DNA of 64,000 bases from Chloroflexota bacterium (GTDB taxonomy: Bacteria > Chloroflexota > Ktedonobacteria > Ktedonobacterales > JADMIN01). The first letter of the stretch is position 1; every line of letters begins with the position of its first letter. Shown in pieces: positions 45,486 to 54,005 of the stretch. Location of the stretch: contig JAJPKE010000023.1 in assembly GCA_021323855.1 (NCBI GenBank), forward strand, positions 185,511 through 249,510, given 5' to 3'. Made by a program: the position numbers and the translations under genes. Under the pieces are notes generated by a model. The model did not search any database. It was not told the DNA's origin and saw only the letters and a list, made by a program, of their open reading frames with translations.

Positions 45486-46049
45486 ATGACCAACACGCCA
45501 GACATGACACTTGGACCAGTGCAACTCGTCGTCATCGAGCTAGAGAATGACAAGCTGCACGGCCAGATTTCACGGGAACTGAACAAGTTGCGTGACAATG
45601 GCATGGTGCGCATCATTGATCTGCTCTTTGTCGCCAAAGGGCAGGATGGTTCGCTCAGCACTATTGAAGCGAGCGACCTTACCAGCGACCAGCGGCTGGC
45701 CTATGGCGCGGTGATTGGCGGATTGCTCGGCCTGGAGGCGGCTGGCGAGCCGGGCGCTGAAGTGGGCGCGGAGGTTGGCGCGTTGGAGTTTGCCGACCGG
45801 ACCTTCGGCCTCTCCGACGAGGATATCCGCGACATGGCAACTGTGATTCCGCGCGGGAAATCTGCCCTCTTCATTCTCTTTGAGCATCAATGGGCCATCG
45901 GCATCAAAGAGGCGGTCCAGGAGGGCAATGGCGTCGTCCGCGCGCAGGGCTTTGTCCGCCCCGAAACGCTAGCGCTGGTTAGCGGCGCGCTGACGACCAT
46001 ACAGGAGGCGATGAATCAGCCGGAGCAAGGCCAGACGCCGCTCCATTGA
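45486..46049 (+). CDS. DUF6325-family protein with glycine-rich hydrophobic core
   Basis: 187 residues. It follows the DUF6325 pattern: LGPVQLVVIELENDKLHGQISRELNKLRDNGMVRIIDLLFVAKGQDGSL, a Gly/Ala-rich central hairpin (AVIGGLLGLEAAGEPGAEVGAEVG), and LSDEDIRDMATVIPRGKSALFILFEHQWAIGIKEAV. The layout parallels the two DUF1269 proteins encoded nearby, so the three may be distant cousins. Function unknown; such proteins are often stress-induced. Convergent with the HdeD-like gene. Confidence 0.85.
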   Translation: MTNTPDMTLGPVQLVVIELENDKLHGQISRELNKLRDNGMVRIIDLLFVAKGQDGSLSTIEASDLTSDQRLAYGAVIGGLLGLEAAGEPGAEVGAEVGALEFADRTFGLSDEDIRDMATVIPRGKSALFILFEHQWAIGIKEAVQEGNGVVRAQGFVRPETLALVSGALTTIQEAMNQPEQGQTPLH

Positions 46050-46080
46050 TTTTGATTACTCTGGCATGCGCCGTGCCGTA

Positions 46081-46761
46081 TCACGGCGTCCTTTCCTTTG
46101 GACCAGCAAGTTCTGTGCTGAGGGATGCGGGTTGCTCATCGGCACGGAGCATGCCGTGCGCCAGCCCGCCAAGCGAGAGACCGGCGCGCAGGTGCAAATA
46201 GCCAAACACAACGGCGAAGAGGCCGATCAGCGGTGCTGCCGCTATCGGCCTCGAATCTGCTGGCAGCAGCATCAGCCCGCTAAAAGCAAGCGCCGCCAAC
46301 CCCGCCAGGATGAGCGCCCATTCGCGCTGCGCGCCAGCCCCCGCACGACGAAAGCGCCAGTGAGTGGCTAGTTCGATGATGCGCAGTGGCCCCGGCGTCG
46401 TGTGCCAGAGGACGCTACCACAGGCCAGCGCAACGAGACCCACGATAACTGCCCACCCCGCCAGCACATACTGATACATCTCCACAGTCAGTGTTGCCCC
46501 GCCGAAACGTACCAGGCTGGCGATACCGGCCAGGAGTCCGGCGCTGCTGCCGCAGAGCAACGCGAGGCTGCAGAGGTGGCGTCTGCCAGGAACCGCGCAC
46601 ATAAGGCAGCAGAGACCATCGAGCAGCACATAGACGCCAATGAAGGTTTGTAGCGGCATCGTCACGCCGTGCGGCCAGGGGAGCAGAGTGAGCGCCAGCA
46701 GCAGAGCGGCCACACCGCGCAGTGCAAGCGCCCACCAGCTACGCATCAGCATGGCTGTCAT
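46081..46761 (-). CDS. HdeD/DUF308-like membrane protein
   Basis: 226 residues with six to seven TM helices (WWALALRGVAALLLALTLLPW; FIGVYVLLDGLCCLMCAV; LALLCGSSAGLLAGIASLV; YVLAGWAVIVGLVALACGSVLW; WALILAGLAALAFSGLMLL; APLIGLFAVVFGYLHLRAGL). The repeated RGVAALLLAL ... FIGVYVLLDG unit is characteristic of HdeD/DUF308 proteins, linked in E. coli to acid resistance. AGAGG precedes the ATG. It lies 25 bp downstream of the DUF1269 gene on the same strand. Confidence 0.82.
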   Translation of the reverse strand: MTAMLMRSWWALALRGVAALLLALTLLPWPHGVTMPLQTFIGVYVLLDGLCCLMCAVPGRRHLCSLALLCGSSAGLLAGIASLVRFGGATLTVEMYQYVLAGWAVIVGLVALACGSVLWHTTPGPLRIIELATHWRFRRAGAGAQREWALILAGLAALAFSGLMLLPADSRPIAAAPLIGLFAVVFGYLHLRAGLSLGGLAHGMLRADEQPASLSTELAGPKERTP

Positions 46762-46786
46762 GGCCTGCCTCTAGTATGGTATGCAG

Positions 46787-47428
46787 CTATTCAGCCGGGG
46801 TCGCCGTATCGGCGCTCTGGGTTGTATCCGGAGTGGCAGCAACATCAGGCGTCAGCGCCGCCTGAAGACGCGCCTGCGCCTCAGCGGTGAGCGACGTTTC
46901 GATGATGGTGCCACCATAGGCGCCGAGTTGTGGCACGACATCTTGTGCCGAGACACTGCGCACGAGCAGGAAAATGGCCGAGCTATTTGACTGCATCTGC
47001 TCACTGAGGTCTTTGATGAACTGGTCTTCGATGCCAGCGTCTTTGGCTGCGGCCTTCCCTACAATCGCCCCGGTGGCCGCACCTATCGCTGCGCCGCCGA
47101 TGGGAGTGAGCAGAATCGAGCCAACGATGAATCCGGCGAGAGAGCCACCAAGCGCACCTTTTCTGGCGGTATGGTGCGTCTGGTGCAGTTGCACCTTGCC
47201 CTGCTCGTCTTTGGTGACGTAAACGGCGTCTTCGAGGTCAATCAGTTTCTCGGATTGGATGCGCTTCAGCGTTGCCATCACCTGCGCCGCCCGCGCCTGG
47301 TCAGGATACGTTATGGCAAAGAAGCTGCTTTCAGTGAACGCTTTGTTCTTGCTCTGGTCCTCGTCGGTAAAGTTCGGTCGCAGTGATTCTGCGCCAAGAG
47401 CGTCTGCGCGCCGCATATCGTTGTACAT
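46787..47428 (-). CDS. DUF1269 glycine-zipper protein (paralogue 1)
   Basis: 213 residues. After an acidic N-terminus comes FFAITYPDQARAAQVMATLKRIQSEKLIDLEDAVYVTKDEQGKVQLHQT, a Gly/Ala zipper hairpin (GGSLAGFIVGSILLTPIGGAAIGAATGAIVGKAA), then IEDQFIKDLSEQMQSNSSAIFLLVRSV and GGTIIETSLTAEAQARLQAAL. It is a clear paralogue of the protein at 49099-49668. Function unknown; the hairpin could insert in the membrane. I use ATG 47428; the frame upstream runs through the 9-bp tandem repeat. Confidence 0.88.
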   Translation of the reverse strand: MYNDMRRADALGAESLRPNFTDEDQSKNKAFTESSFFAITYPDQARAAQVMATLKRIQSEKLIDLEDAVYVTKDEQGKVQLHQTHHTARKGALGGSLAGFIVGSILLTPIGGAAIGAATGAIVGKAAAKDAGIEDQFIKDLSEQMQSNSSAIFLLVRSVSAQDVVPQLGAYGGTIIETSLTAEAQARLQAALTPDVAATPDTTQSADTATPAE

Positions 47429-47452
47429 GTGCCCTTGCCTTCTCTCGCGTTT

Positions 47453-47496
47453 CGCTTGTCGTGCTTGTCGTGCTTGTCGTGCTTGTCGTGCTTGCC
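47453..47496. repeat. Tandem 9-bp repeat (GTGCTTGTC, about five copies)
   Basis: Nearly five head-to-tail copies of GTGCTTGTC; the last is GTGCTTGCC. On the minus strand an extension of the DUF1269 gene would read (Arg-Gln-Ala)n, keeping the frame for any copy number. It lies 25 bp upstream of the preferred start, so it is in the 5' leader or in an N-terminal extension. Confidence 0.9.
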
Positions 47497-47611
47497 GATC
47501 AGCAGCAGTTGGGGTCACAGTCATCTGGGGAGACAAATGCAACTACTGCAAGAATCTATCCATTGACATAACATGAAGAACAGGTAAGGTGAAAGGAACC
47601 GGCTGCGATTT

Positions 47612-48919
47612 CTATAACATGAAGCGCAGCGGTTTGATGATGCGCTCGCTCACCTTGACAAACCAGGGGCGGCTGTTCCACTGCTCAATCGTCAACTTGA
47701 AAGCGTTGGTCTTATCAGCCTCGAAGATGCGCTCCATCTGCTGAGCAAGCGCCGGGCTGAAAGTAGCCACGTTAATCTCATAGTTGCCGACCGAACTCAG
47801 CCGGTCAATATTGGCCGTGCCTATCGTCGAGACCACGCCGTCGCAGGTGCAGGTTTTGGCGTGGATCATGGCGTTCTGGTAGCCGTAAATATGGATGCCA
47901 GCGCGCAAACACTCCATAAAGTAGGCATGTGAAGCCCAGTCAGCCACGATATGATTCGAGGTCCACGGCACCAACACCTGCACGTCCACGCCGCGCGCCG
48001 CCGCCGCTTTGAGCGCCTCCAACAGCGAGTGATCGGGCACGAAGTAGGCGCTGGTCAGCAGGATATGGTGTTCGGCGTTGTCAATGCCGTTGAGATACAT
48101 ATCGCGGATGGGGAAGGCCATGCGCAGGGCGTCGGTGCCGCGCACCTGAAGCGCCGCATCGTAGCCGCGTGGATACTTACGATTGATCTGTTGCCCCGCA
48201 TGGCGATTGCGATTCCAGAAGTCCACGAACGCCTGCGCCAGACGGACGGCGGCGGGTCCGGTGATGCGCAGATGCGTGTCGCGCCACTCAGTGGCATAGA
48301 GCTGGCCAATATTGTAGCCGCCAACGAAGGCGGTCTGCCCATCCACGATTAGCAGCTTACGATGATCGAGCGCATAGCGGCGCGGGTCCAGCAGATGCCG
48401 TGGTCGCCGGAACGGGAAATAGGCTAGCGTATGCACCGAAGAAGGGAACCGTTTGAACGCGCGCGGCACTACCAGATTGCCGATGGCATCGAAAATCAGG
48501 TACACCTCCACGCCGGACTCCGCCTTGCGAATGAGATGCTCCTTGAAGCGCCGGCCCAGCTCATCATCTTTCCAGATGTAGGTCTCCAGAAAGATGCTCT
48601 CCTCTGCCGCGTCAATTGCCGCGAGCATCGCCTCGTAGAGATCTGCGCCATAGGTGAAGAGTTGGAGTGTATTGCCATCCAACGTCGTCGGTGGAAGCTC
48701 CTCATGCGGGAAGTGCGCGGGCGAGCGGCGACGTTTGCGCTGCTCATCCACGACGATCAACGCACCAACCGTCATCAATTGAAGCAAGCCAAAGCAGGCG
48801 AAAACAGCCAGCGTGAGCCGCACGAGGAGGCCGCGCCGGAAAGGAAAGCGTATTTCCCCGCCAAACGGCACCCGGATACGTGCGTATGGCCTTGTAGATG
48901 TAGGCAACAGAGATGGCAT
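47612..48919 (-). CDS. Phospholipase D-type cardiolipin synthase
   Basis: About 435 residues. One N-terminal TM (LLVRLTLAVFACFGLLQLMTVGALIV, ~33-58) anchors a two-HKD PLD protein. First HKD: DHRKLLIVDGQTAFVGGYN; second: IHAKTCTCDGVVSTIGTANID; both keep His, Lys and Asp. Closest in shape to ClsA/ClsB enzymes, which join two phosphatidylglycerols or transfer PG to other lipids. ATG 48919 follows GGGGGG at 5 bp; the frame is open to 49063. It sits between the two DUF1269 paralogues on the same strand. Confidence 0.9.
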   Translation of the reverse strand: MPSLLPTSTRPYARIRVPFGGEIRFPFRRGLLVRLTLAVFACFGLLQLMTVGALIVVDEQRKRRRSPAHFPHEELPPTTLDGNTLQLFTYGADLYEAMLAAIDAAEESIFLETYIWKDDELGRRFKEHLIRKAESGVEVYLIFDAIGNLVVPRAFKRFPSSVHTLAYFPFRRPRHLLDPRRYALDHRKLLIVDGQTAFVGGYNIGQLYATEWRDTHLRITGPAAVRLAQAFVDFWNRNRHAGQQINRKYPRGYDAALQVRGTDALRMAFPIRDMYLNGIDNAEHHILLTSAYFVPDHSLLEALKAAAARGVDVQVLVPWTSNHIVADWASHAYFMECLRAGIHIYGYQNAMIHAKTCTCDGVVSTIGTANIDRLSSVGNYEINVATFSPALAQQMERIFEADKTNAFKLTIEQWNSRPWFVKVSERIIKPLRFML

Positions 48920-49098
48920 AACAACCCCCCAACCTTCTGGCTCAGCCATTATCATCTGACGGATTGGCTGATAAACACGCACATGGATACTTGCTAACAC
49001 ACAACAAGGTTCTTCGGTCATGTAGAAGCCGGTGGCCACATATGAACCACCGGCTTTTGGCACGAATTGCCGCTCGATTATCCGGAACTCAACTACAA

Positions 49099-49668
49099 CT
49101 AAGCTCCAGCGCCTGGCGGTGTCGTGCCGGCGTTGCTCTGCGCGCTGGGCAGCGTCGCGGTGTGTTGTGCGAGGGCATCGCGCAGGCGCTGCTCTTGCTC
49201 GGTACTGAGCGAGGTTTGGATGATCTTGCCGCCATATTTGGCGACTTCGGGCACCACTTTATCCGGCGTCGCGCGGCTCACCAGCATGATGAGCGCCGAG
49301 CTACCGGGCGTCAGGTTGGCGCCAAGCTGCTTGACGAAGTTGTCATCTATGCCGTAGTCCGTGAGTTTGCCCGCCACATAGCCGGTTCCGGCGCCGATGC
49401 CCGCGCCAATGGCTGCGCCAGCAATCGGTTGCAGCACCAGCGTCCCCAGCAGCAGACCCCAGAGACCACCCCAGAGCGCGCCGCCGCCCGCCGCTGCGCC
49501 GGCAAGATTGACCGACTGATGCAGTTTGACGTTGCCGCCGGTGTCTTTGGTGACATACACGCTGTCATCCAGGTCAATCAAATATTCGTTATGCAGCCTG
49601 CCCAATGTTTCCAGCACTTGCTCGGCTTCGTTCTCAGTGGGATAGGCAATGGCCACCAACGTACTCAT
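49099..49668 (-). CDS. DUF1269 glycine-zipper protein (paralogue 2)
   Basis: 189 residues, same plan as the protein at 46787-47428: LVAIAYPTENEAEQVLETLGRLHNEYLIDLDDSVYVTKDTGGNVKLHQSVN, a Gly/Ala-rich hairpin (GGGALWGGLWGLLLGTLVLQPIAGAAIGAGIGAGTGYVAGKL), then IDDNFVKQLGANLTPGSSALIMLVSRATPDKVVPEVAKYGGKIIQTSLS. Its Ser/Thr/Gly-rich tail is the variable part. GGAGGAGCAACTG precedes the ATG. Role unknown; the two copies round a PLD-type synthase suggest an envelope or lipid stress function, as inference. Confidence 0.9.
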   Translation of the reverse strand: MSTLVAIAYPTENEAEQVLETLGRLHNEYLIDLDDSVYVTKDTGGNVKLHQSVNLAGAAAGGGALWGGLWGLLLGTLVLQPIAGAAIGAGIGAGTGYVAGKLTDYGIDDNFVKQLGANLTPGSSALIMLVSRATPDKVVPEVAKYGGKIIQTSLSTEQEQRLRDALAQHTATLPSAQSNAGTTPPGAGA

Positions 49669-49795
49669 ACGTTCAGTTGCTCCTCCATTGGATCAGTAGT
49701 GAAACTCAGTTCAATCGCTGCGAGGACATATCCCGGCAGAGTCCAGCAGCATGAATTGGCAAGAATAGGACCAGCACGTCTTTAGGCCTATGTCA

Positions 49796-50245
49796 TCAGG
49801 CAGTGAGGATGAGGTAGATTGCCAGCAGCACGCCAGCCAGCACGAGCAGCGCGCCCAGGATGACGCCAAGCAGCGGAGACCATTGAAATGCGCGGGATTC
49901 AATCGCCTGCCCGATGCGTAGGTAGCGCAACGTCGCCACGGCCAGCAGCGCCGCGCCCAGCACCACCAGCGCCGTGCCAAACGCTGTTGACGTGCCGATG
50001 GGCAGGTGATGCGGCAACGAGGGGCCAAGCTCGCGGATCAGCAGTCCAAAGCGCGCCACCACGAACCCCAGTCCCATCAGTGCGATACCGGTGCGCCCCC
50101 AGGCGAGCAGCGTGCGCTCGTTTGCCAGGTGATCGCGCGGGAAACCATCGCCGCCCTCGCGCCTGGTCGTCGTCTGGTTCGCCTGTTTCGTGTCATCTTG
50201 TCCGTCGCGCGTTGTCTCTGGCAACCGCTGGCTCGTGTCTTTCAT
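49796..50245 (-). CDS. DUF202 (YidH-like) membrane protein
   Basis: 149 residues. A polar N-terminus is followed by the DUF202 signature DHLANERTLLAWGRTGIALMGLGFVVARFGLLI and two more helices (STAFGTALVVLGAALLAVATLRYL; PLLGVILGALLVLAGVLLAIYLIL). Function undefined; E. coli homologues are YidG and YidH. ATG 50245 is preferred to the TTG at 50320, which would add an Arg/Ser-rich stretch without similarity. No clear Shine-Dalgarno is seen. Divergent from the carboxypeptidase gene. Confidence 0.85.
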   Translation of the reverse strand: MKDTSQRLPETTRDGQDDTKQANQTTTRREGGDGFPRDHLANERTLLAWGRTGIALMGLGFVVARFGLLIRELGPSLPHHLPIGTSTAFGTALVVLGAALLAVATLRYLRIGQAIESRAFQWSPLLGVILGALLVLAGVLLAIYLILTA

Positions 50246-50507
50246 CGCGTCGTGTGGTGTTATTGCCCGTCTACTGCGAGCCGGTTCCCTGGAACGACTT
50301 CTTCTGCTTCTGGATTGCAAGTGCTATGCCCCAACGCCGCCTCAACCTCGGTCAGAAATCTCATGCGCCGGTCCTGACACACAAGCGCGCAACATGCTAT
50401 GCTTTTGATGCCATGTGAGCAACGACGCGGCGGTCCGGCATTCGATTGTGATTGCCTGCTGCGCCGCAGATCATCATTGATTGAGCGTAATCGAGGAGAA
50501 CGGTGTC

Positions 50508-52079
50508 ATGACGACCTCCAATACCAGCACCACGACCGGGGCTGCCGCAGATTTCACGCGGAGCGATGCGCGTATCGCTGAACTGTTGACGCTGCAAAAT
50601 GAACTTGCCGACCTGGGTGCGCTGGGTGCGCTGGCCGCCTGGGACCAGAACACCATCCTGCCGGACGGTGCGGGCGAGGTGCGCGGCATGCAGATGGCGA
50701 CATTGCAGGGACTGGTGCATGAGCGCCGCACCAATCCACGCCTGGGCGCGCTCCTGGGCGAACTGGAAAGTGCCGTTGCAGAAGCGCCGTTTACTGATGC
50801 CGACCGCGCGCTCGTCCGCGAGGCGAAACGCGCCTACGACCAGAGCACGAAGCTGCCGCGCGGCCTGGTGGAAGAGATGGCGCGTGTCGAAGCAGCAGCC
50901 TTCGAGGCATGGCGCCGCGCACGCGAACACAACGACTTCGCCAGCTTTGCGCCGCACCTCAGCCGCACGATCAGCTTGCAACGCGAAGTTGCCGACCGCT
51001 TCGGCTACAAAGAGACGCGCTACGATGCCTTGCTCGACATTTATGAACCCGGTATGACCGTCAGCCGCCTCGATACGCTGCTGCCCAGAGTGCGCGATAT
51101 CGGCGTCAATCTGCTGCGCCGCATCCAGAGCAGCGGCAATACGGTGGATGATAGTTGCCTGGAAGGTTCGTTTGCTTCTGAGAAGCAGGTGGCGCTGAGC
51201 AACCACATCCTGCGCCGGATGGGCTACGACTTCACCTATGGCTACAGCGCGCAGTCGCCGCACCCATTCACGTCCAGCTTCGGCTCGCCGTTCGATGTGC
51301 GCGTCACCATCCACCCGGATGAACATTTCATTCAGGCAGCGGTTATGGCTGCAATTCACGAGGGCGGCCACGCGCTCTATGAACAGGGGTCGTCGCAGGC
51401 GTTTGTGCGCACGCCGGTCGCTGGTGGCGTGTCGCTCGGCATGCACGAGTCGCAGTCACGCCTGTGGGAGAACGCCATCGGTCGCTCGGAGGCTTTCTGG
51501 CAGGGGCAGTTCGCGGCGGTGCGCGAGACGTTCCCGGAGCAGTTCGCCAACGTGGATGCTGCAACGTTCGCCCGCGCGCTGAATAAGGTGCAGCCAAGCC
51601 TGATCCGCATCGAGGCCGATGAAGTGACCTATAACCTGCACATCATCATCCGCTATGAGATGGAGAAGCAGATGGTCAATGGCGAGGTTGCCGTTGAGTC
51701 GCTGCCGGGGATGTGGAACGCCAAATACAAGGAGTATCTGGGCATCGAGCCGCCGACCGATTCGGAAGGCATCCTGCAAGATATTCACTGGACCGGCGGC
51801 TTCGGCTACTTCCCAACGTATACTCTGGGCAATCTCTACGGCGCGCAGATTTACGCCACCCTGCGTAAAGCCTTCCCGGATTTCGACCAGCGGCTTGCCT
51901 CCGGTGACACAGCGTTTATCCTCGGCTGGCTACGCGAGCATATGTATGTCTACGGCGCGACCTATCAGCCGGAAGACCTGATGCAGCGCATCACCGGCGA
52001 GGCGCCGACACCTGACTATTTCGCCCGCTATCTCAACGATAAGTTCAGTGCGATCTATCGCTTGCCAGCGCAAGCGTAA
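50508..52079 (+). CDS. M32-family metallocarboxypeptidase (carboxypeptidase Taq)
   Basis: A 523-residue all-helical M32 enzyme. The zinc site is HEGGH in AAIHEGGHALYEQG with the downstream glutamate in GMHESQSRLWEN; SPHPFTSSFGSPFDVRVTI, YNLHIIIRYEMEKQMVNGE and the DIHWTGGFGYFPTYTLGNLYGAQ block are all family hallmarks. It removes C-terminal residues from peptides, is cytosolic and normally a dimer. ATG 50508 follows GAGGAGA at 8 bp; an upstream TTG at 50481 overlaps that site. Family A repeat copy 2 lies immediately downstream. Confidence 0.96.
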   Translation: MTTSNTSTTTGAAADFTRSDARIAELLTLQNELADLGALGALAAWDQNTILPDGAGEVRGMQMATLQGLVHERRTNPRLGALLGELESAVAEAPFTDADRALVREAKRAYDQSTKLPRGLVEEMARVEAAAFEAWRRAREHNDFASFAPHLSRTISLQREVADRFGYKETRYDALLDIYEPGMTVSRLDTLLPRVRDIGVNLLRRIQSSGNTVDDSCLEGSFASEKQVALSNHILRRMGYDFTYGYSAQSPHPFTSSFGSPFDVRVTIHPDEHFIQAAVMAAIHEGGHALYEQGSSQAFVRTPVAGGVSLGMHESQSRLWENAIGRSEAFWQGQFAAVRETFPEQFANVDAATFARALNKVQPSLIRIEADEVTYNLHIIIRYEMEKQMVNGEVAVESLPGMWNAKYKEYLGIEPPTDSEGILQDIHWTGGFGYFPTYTLGNLYGAQIYATLRKAFPDFDQRLASGDTAFILGWLREHMYVYGATYQPEDLMQRITGEAPTPDYFARYLNDKFSAIYRLPAQA

Positions 52080-52091
52080 TTGCGACTCGCA

Positions 52092-52135
52092 AGTTCCCCC
52101 TCTCCTTATGGGAGAGGGGGCAGGGGGTGAGGTCT
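52092..52135. repeat. Repeat family A, copy 2
   Basis: CCCCCTCTCC-TTAT-GGAGAGGGGG stem followed by CAGGGGGTGAGGTCT, in the same orientation as copy 1. It fills the gap between the convergent stops of the M32 carboxypeptidase (52079) and the double-GNAT gene (52135), with the GTGAGGTCT side touching the GNAT stop codon. Confidence 0.8.
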
Positions 52136-53193
52136 TATAGGTTGCGCGCGTAGACCAGCATCGTCTCCTCGCCATCGCGGCTATAGCCTGCGCCGTTCAT
52201 GGCGTCGCGCAGGATGAGCAGTTCTGGCAGCCAGAGTTCCACTTTTGGCAGCCCGTGTTCCTGCGCAATCTCGCGCAGCGCCAGCGCCAGCATGCTGATG
52301 CTGCCCGCCGCACCATCTATGTAGCGCACTTGCAGCATCTCTGGCGGCAATTCCTCACTGATGACCGCATGGATAATCGCTATCGCCTGGATTGTATCCC
52401 ACTCTTCTAGCAGCCAGACCGCGCCCTCCGCCAGATAGTCGCGCATGCTCTGCTCCGTCAGTGCCCAGGCGCGCCACCAGCCGAACTGCAACCCACCATT
52501 GAACGGCGCAAGATTTGATTGCGCCAGCCACGCCTGGATGCGCTCATAGTCTTCCGCGCCCGCCAGCAGCAGATGCGGCCCTGCCGGTTCCCCCTGCTCA
52601 TTTGTTTCCTCCTCGCGCATGTTCTCATTCCGAGGTTCCTGCATCTCCTGCACATTGCTCGCTATGTCAGTCTCTTCGCTCGCCAGCAGCAGATCAGCGT
52701 CTTCGTCCACCCCGGATTCCAGGGCAGGCGCTTCGTAACGCGCAACCTCCGCCATGCGCTGAAAGCCAAACTTTTTACTGACGAGCGCCTGCGAAGCGAT
52801 GTTATCGCTATCGGTGATGAGCCGCGCGACCTTCGCCCCGCGTTCGCGCGCCGCCACCAGCGCCTGCGAGGTGAGGATACGCCCAATGCCCTGTCGCCGC
52901 TGCGCCGGGTCTACGCGAATTCCTTCAATCCAGGCTTCTTCCGGCGAGAGCATATCCAGGTGAATCAGGCCGACCGGCTTGCCGGAGACGACGGCTATCA
53001 GCAGCGCACCATTGCTATCGGCCAGCCACTTCTCCCAGACCTCCGCAATATAATCGCCACCGTCCCAGGTGTGCGCGCAGAAGGCCAGCACCGCATCCCG
53101 ATCTTCCGGGCGCGCGGGGCGGACGATCACTTCATCCATTTCCTCATGCGCCCCATCGTTTGCTTCATTATCTATTGGGTCATGTTCTATCAC
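52135..53193 (-). CDS. GNAT-family acetyltransferase with second GNAT-like half
   Basis: 353 residues. The first half is a clear GNAT domain: VIVRPARPEDRDAVLAF, PVGLIHLDMLSPEEAWIEGIRVDPAQRRQGIGRILTSQALVAARERGAKVARLITDSDN, with the acetyl-CoA loop RRQGIG. After an acidic linker (~165-215) the second half (LLLAGAEDYERIQAWLAQSN ... EAGYSR-like end MNGAGYSRDGEETMLVYARN) looks like a degenerate GNAT lobe. Start: GTG 53193 behind GAGGAG; no family residues lie upstream. Substrate unknown. Divergent from the DUF4190 gene. Confidence 0.86.
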   Translation of the reverse strand: MIEHDPIDNEANDGAHEEMDEVIVRPARPEDRDAVLAFCAHTWDGGDYIAEVWEKWLADSNGALLIAVVSGKPVGLIHLDMLSPEEAWIEGIRVDPAQRRQGIGRILTSQALVAARERGAKVARLITDSDNIASQALVSKKFGFQRMAEVARYEAPALESGVDEDADLLLASEETDIASNVQEMQEPRNENMREEETNEQGEPAGPHLLLAGAEDYERIQAWLAQSNLAPFNGGLQFGWWRAWALTEQSMRDYLAEGAVWLLEEWDTIQAIAIIHAVISEELPPEMLQVRYIDGAAGSISMLALALREIAQEHGLPKVELWLPELLILRDAMNGAGYSRDGEETMLVYARNL

Positions 53194-53536
53194 ATTGCAT
53201 CTCCTCTGGTTCGCCAGAATGAGTTCAGCGCCCTGTCTTGTATCATATCGCTTCCATCGCGCCGGTAGCTCATACGAGCGAACGCTCATCCAGCGTAGGC
53301 GAAACAGAAAAGTGTGGCGCGGTTCACACAATGGCGGCAAACAACAACAGGCGAAGGCATGCGTTCGTATAACACAAAAAGCAACTTTTCAATTACTGCG
53401 GCTTGCTTTGGCTTGCTTGCGTTTGCCTGGAATTTCTGCGTTTGTCTGCGCTGCCGGCTCGTCGAGTCTTATGTACGAGACAGCGAGACATCCGTGTGTT
53501 GTTGTGCATGCCATCAACGATGAGGTGGAAAAAGCG
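53194..53536. other. Divergent intergenic region
   Basis: 343 bp between the GNAT and DUF4190 starts. Apart from short GCTTGCTTTG-like imperfect repeats near 53400-53425 I see no hairpin, RNA gene or clear promoter in it. A frame that extends the DUF4190 gene upstream through this stretch lacks a start signal. Confidence 0.5.
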
Positions 53537-53974
53537 ATGAACGATTGGAACGGAACAGCCTCTCAACAGGGGCAATGGGGCCTGGATGACGACTTCAAGC
53601 CGCCCTATACGCAAGACCCGCCGTACCCCGGCTATCCACAACCATCAGTGACCCAACCGGGCAACTATCCGCCGCCAGCGCCAGCTGCGCCTGGACCCCT
53701 CGTCGTCCAGCAGCCGGTGTATGTCCCCTACGCCGTGCCCGTCAGTGTGCCAAACACCGGCAACGGCATGGCGATCACCAGTCTGGTGCTGGGAATTGTC
53801 AGCGCCGCGATTGGCTGGATTCCCGTCTGCGGGCTGGTGGCGCTTGGCCCGGCCATCGTTGGCATCGTGTTAGGGTGCCTGGGACTCAAATCGGCGCGCT
53901 ATCGCGGTCTGGCAATCGCCGGTATCATTCTCTCGATCATTGGCATCGCGCTTTCCCTGGTCATCTTCCTCTGA
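53537..53974 (+). CDS. DUF4190 small membrane protein
   Basis: 145 residues. A Pro/Tyr/Gln-rich cytosolic N-terminus of ~75 residues (PPYTQDPPYPGYPQPSV) precedes two TM helices joined by the DUF4190 loop: NGMAITSLVLGIVSAAIGWIPVCGLVALGPAIVGIVLGCLGLK and YRGLAIAGIILSIIGIALSLVIFL. Function unknown. ATG 53537 has GAGGTGGA 8 bp upstream. It ends 31 bp from the convergent mnmE stop. Confidence 0.88.
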   Translation: MNDWNGTASQQGQWGLDDDFKPPYTQDPPYPGYPQPSVTQPGNYPPPAPAAPGPLVVQQPVYVPYAVPVSVPNTGNGMAITSLVLGIVSAAIGWIPVCGLVALGPAIVGIVLGCLGLKSARYRGLAIAGIILSIIGIALSLVIFL

Positions 53975-54005
53975 CGTAGATTCTTCTCTGCATCAGCCTT
54001 TACTG

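Noticed and set aside
47453..47496. Possible CRISPR-like array
   Set aside because: It is a 9-bp head-to-tail tandem repeat without spacers, not a repeat-spacer array.
50397..51446. 349-codon minus-strand frame opposite the M32 carboxypeptidase
   Set aside because: Antisense to conserved M32 sequence; low-complexity His/Arg composition.
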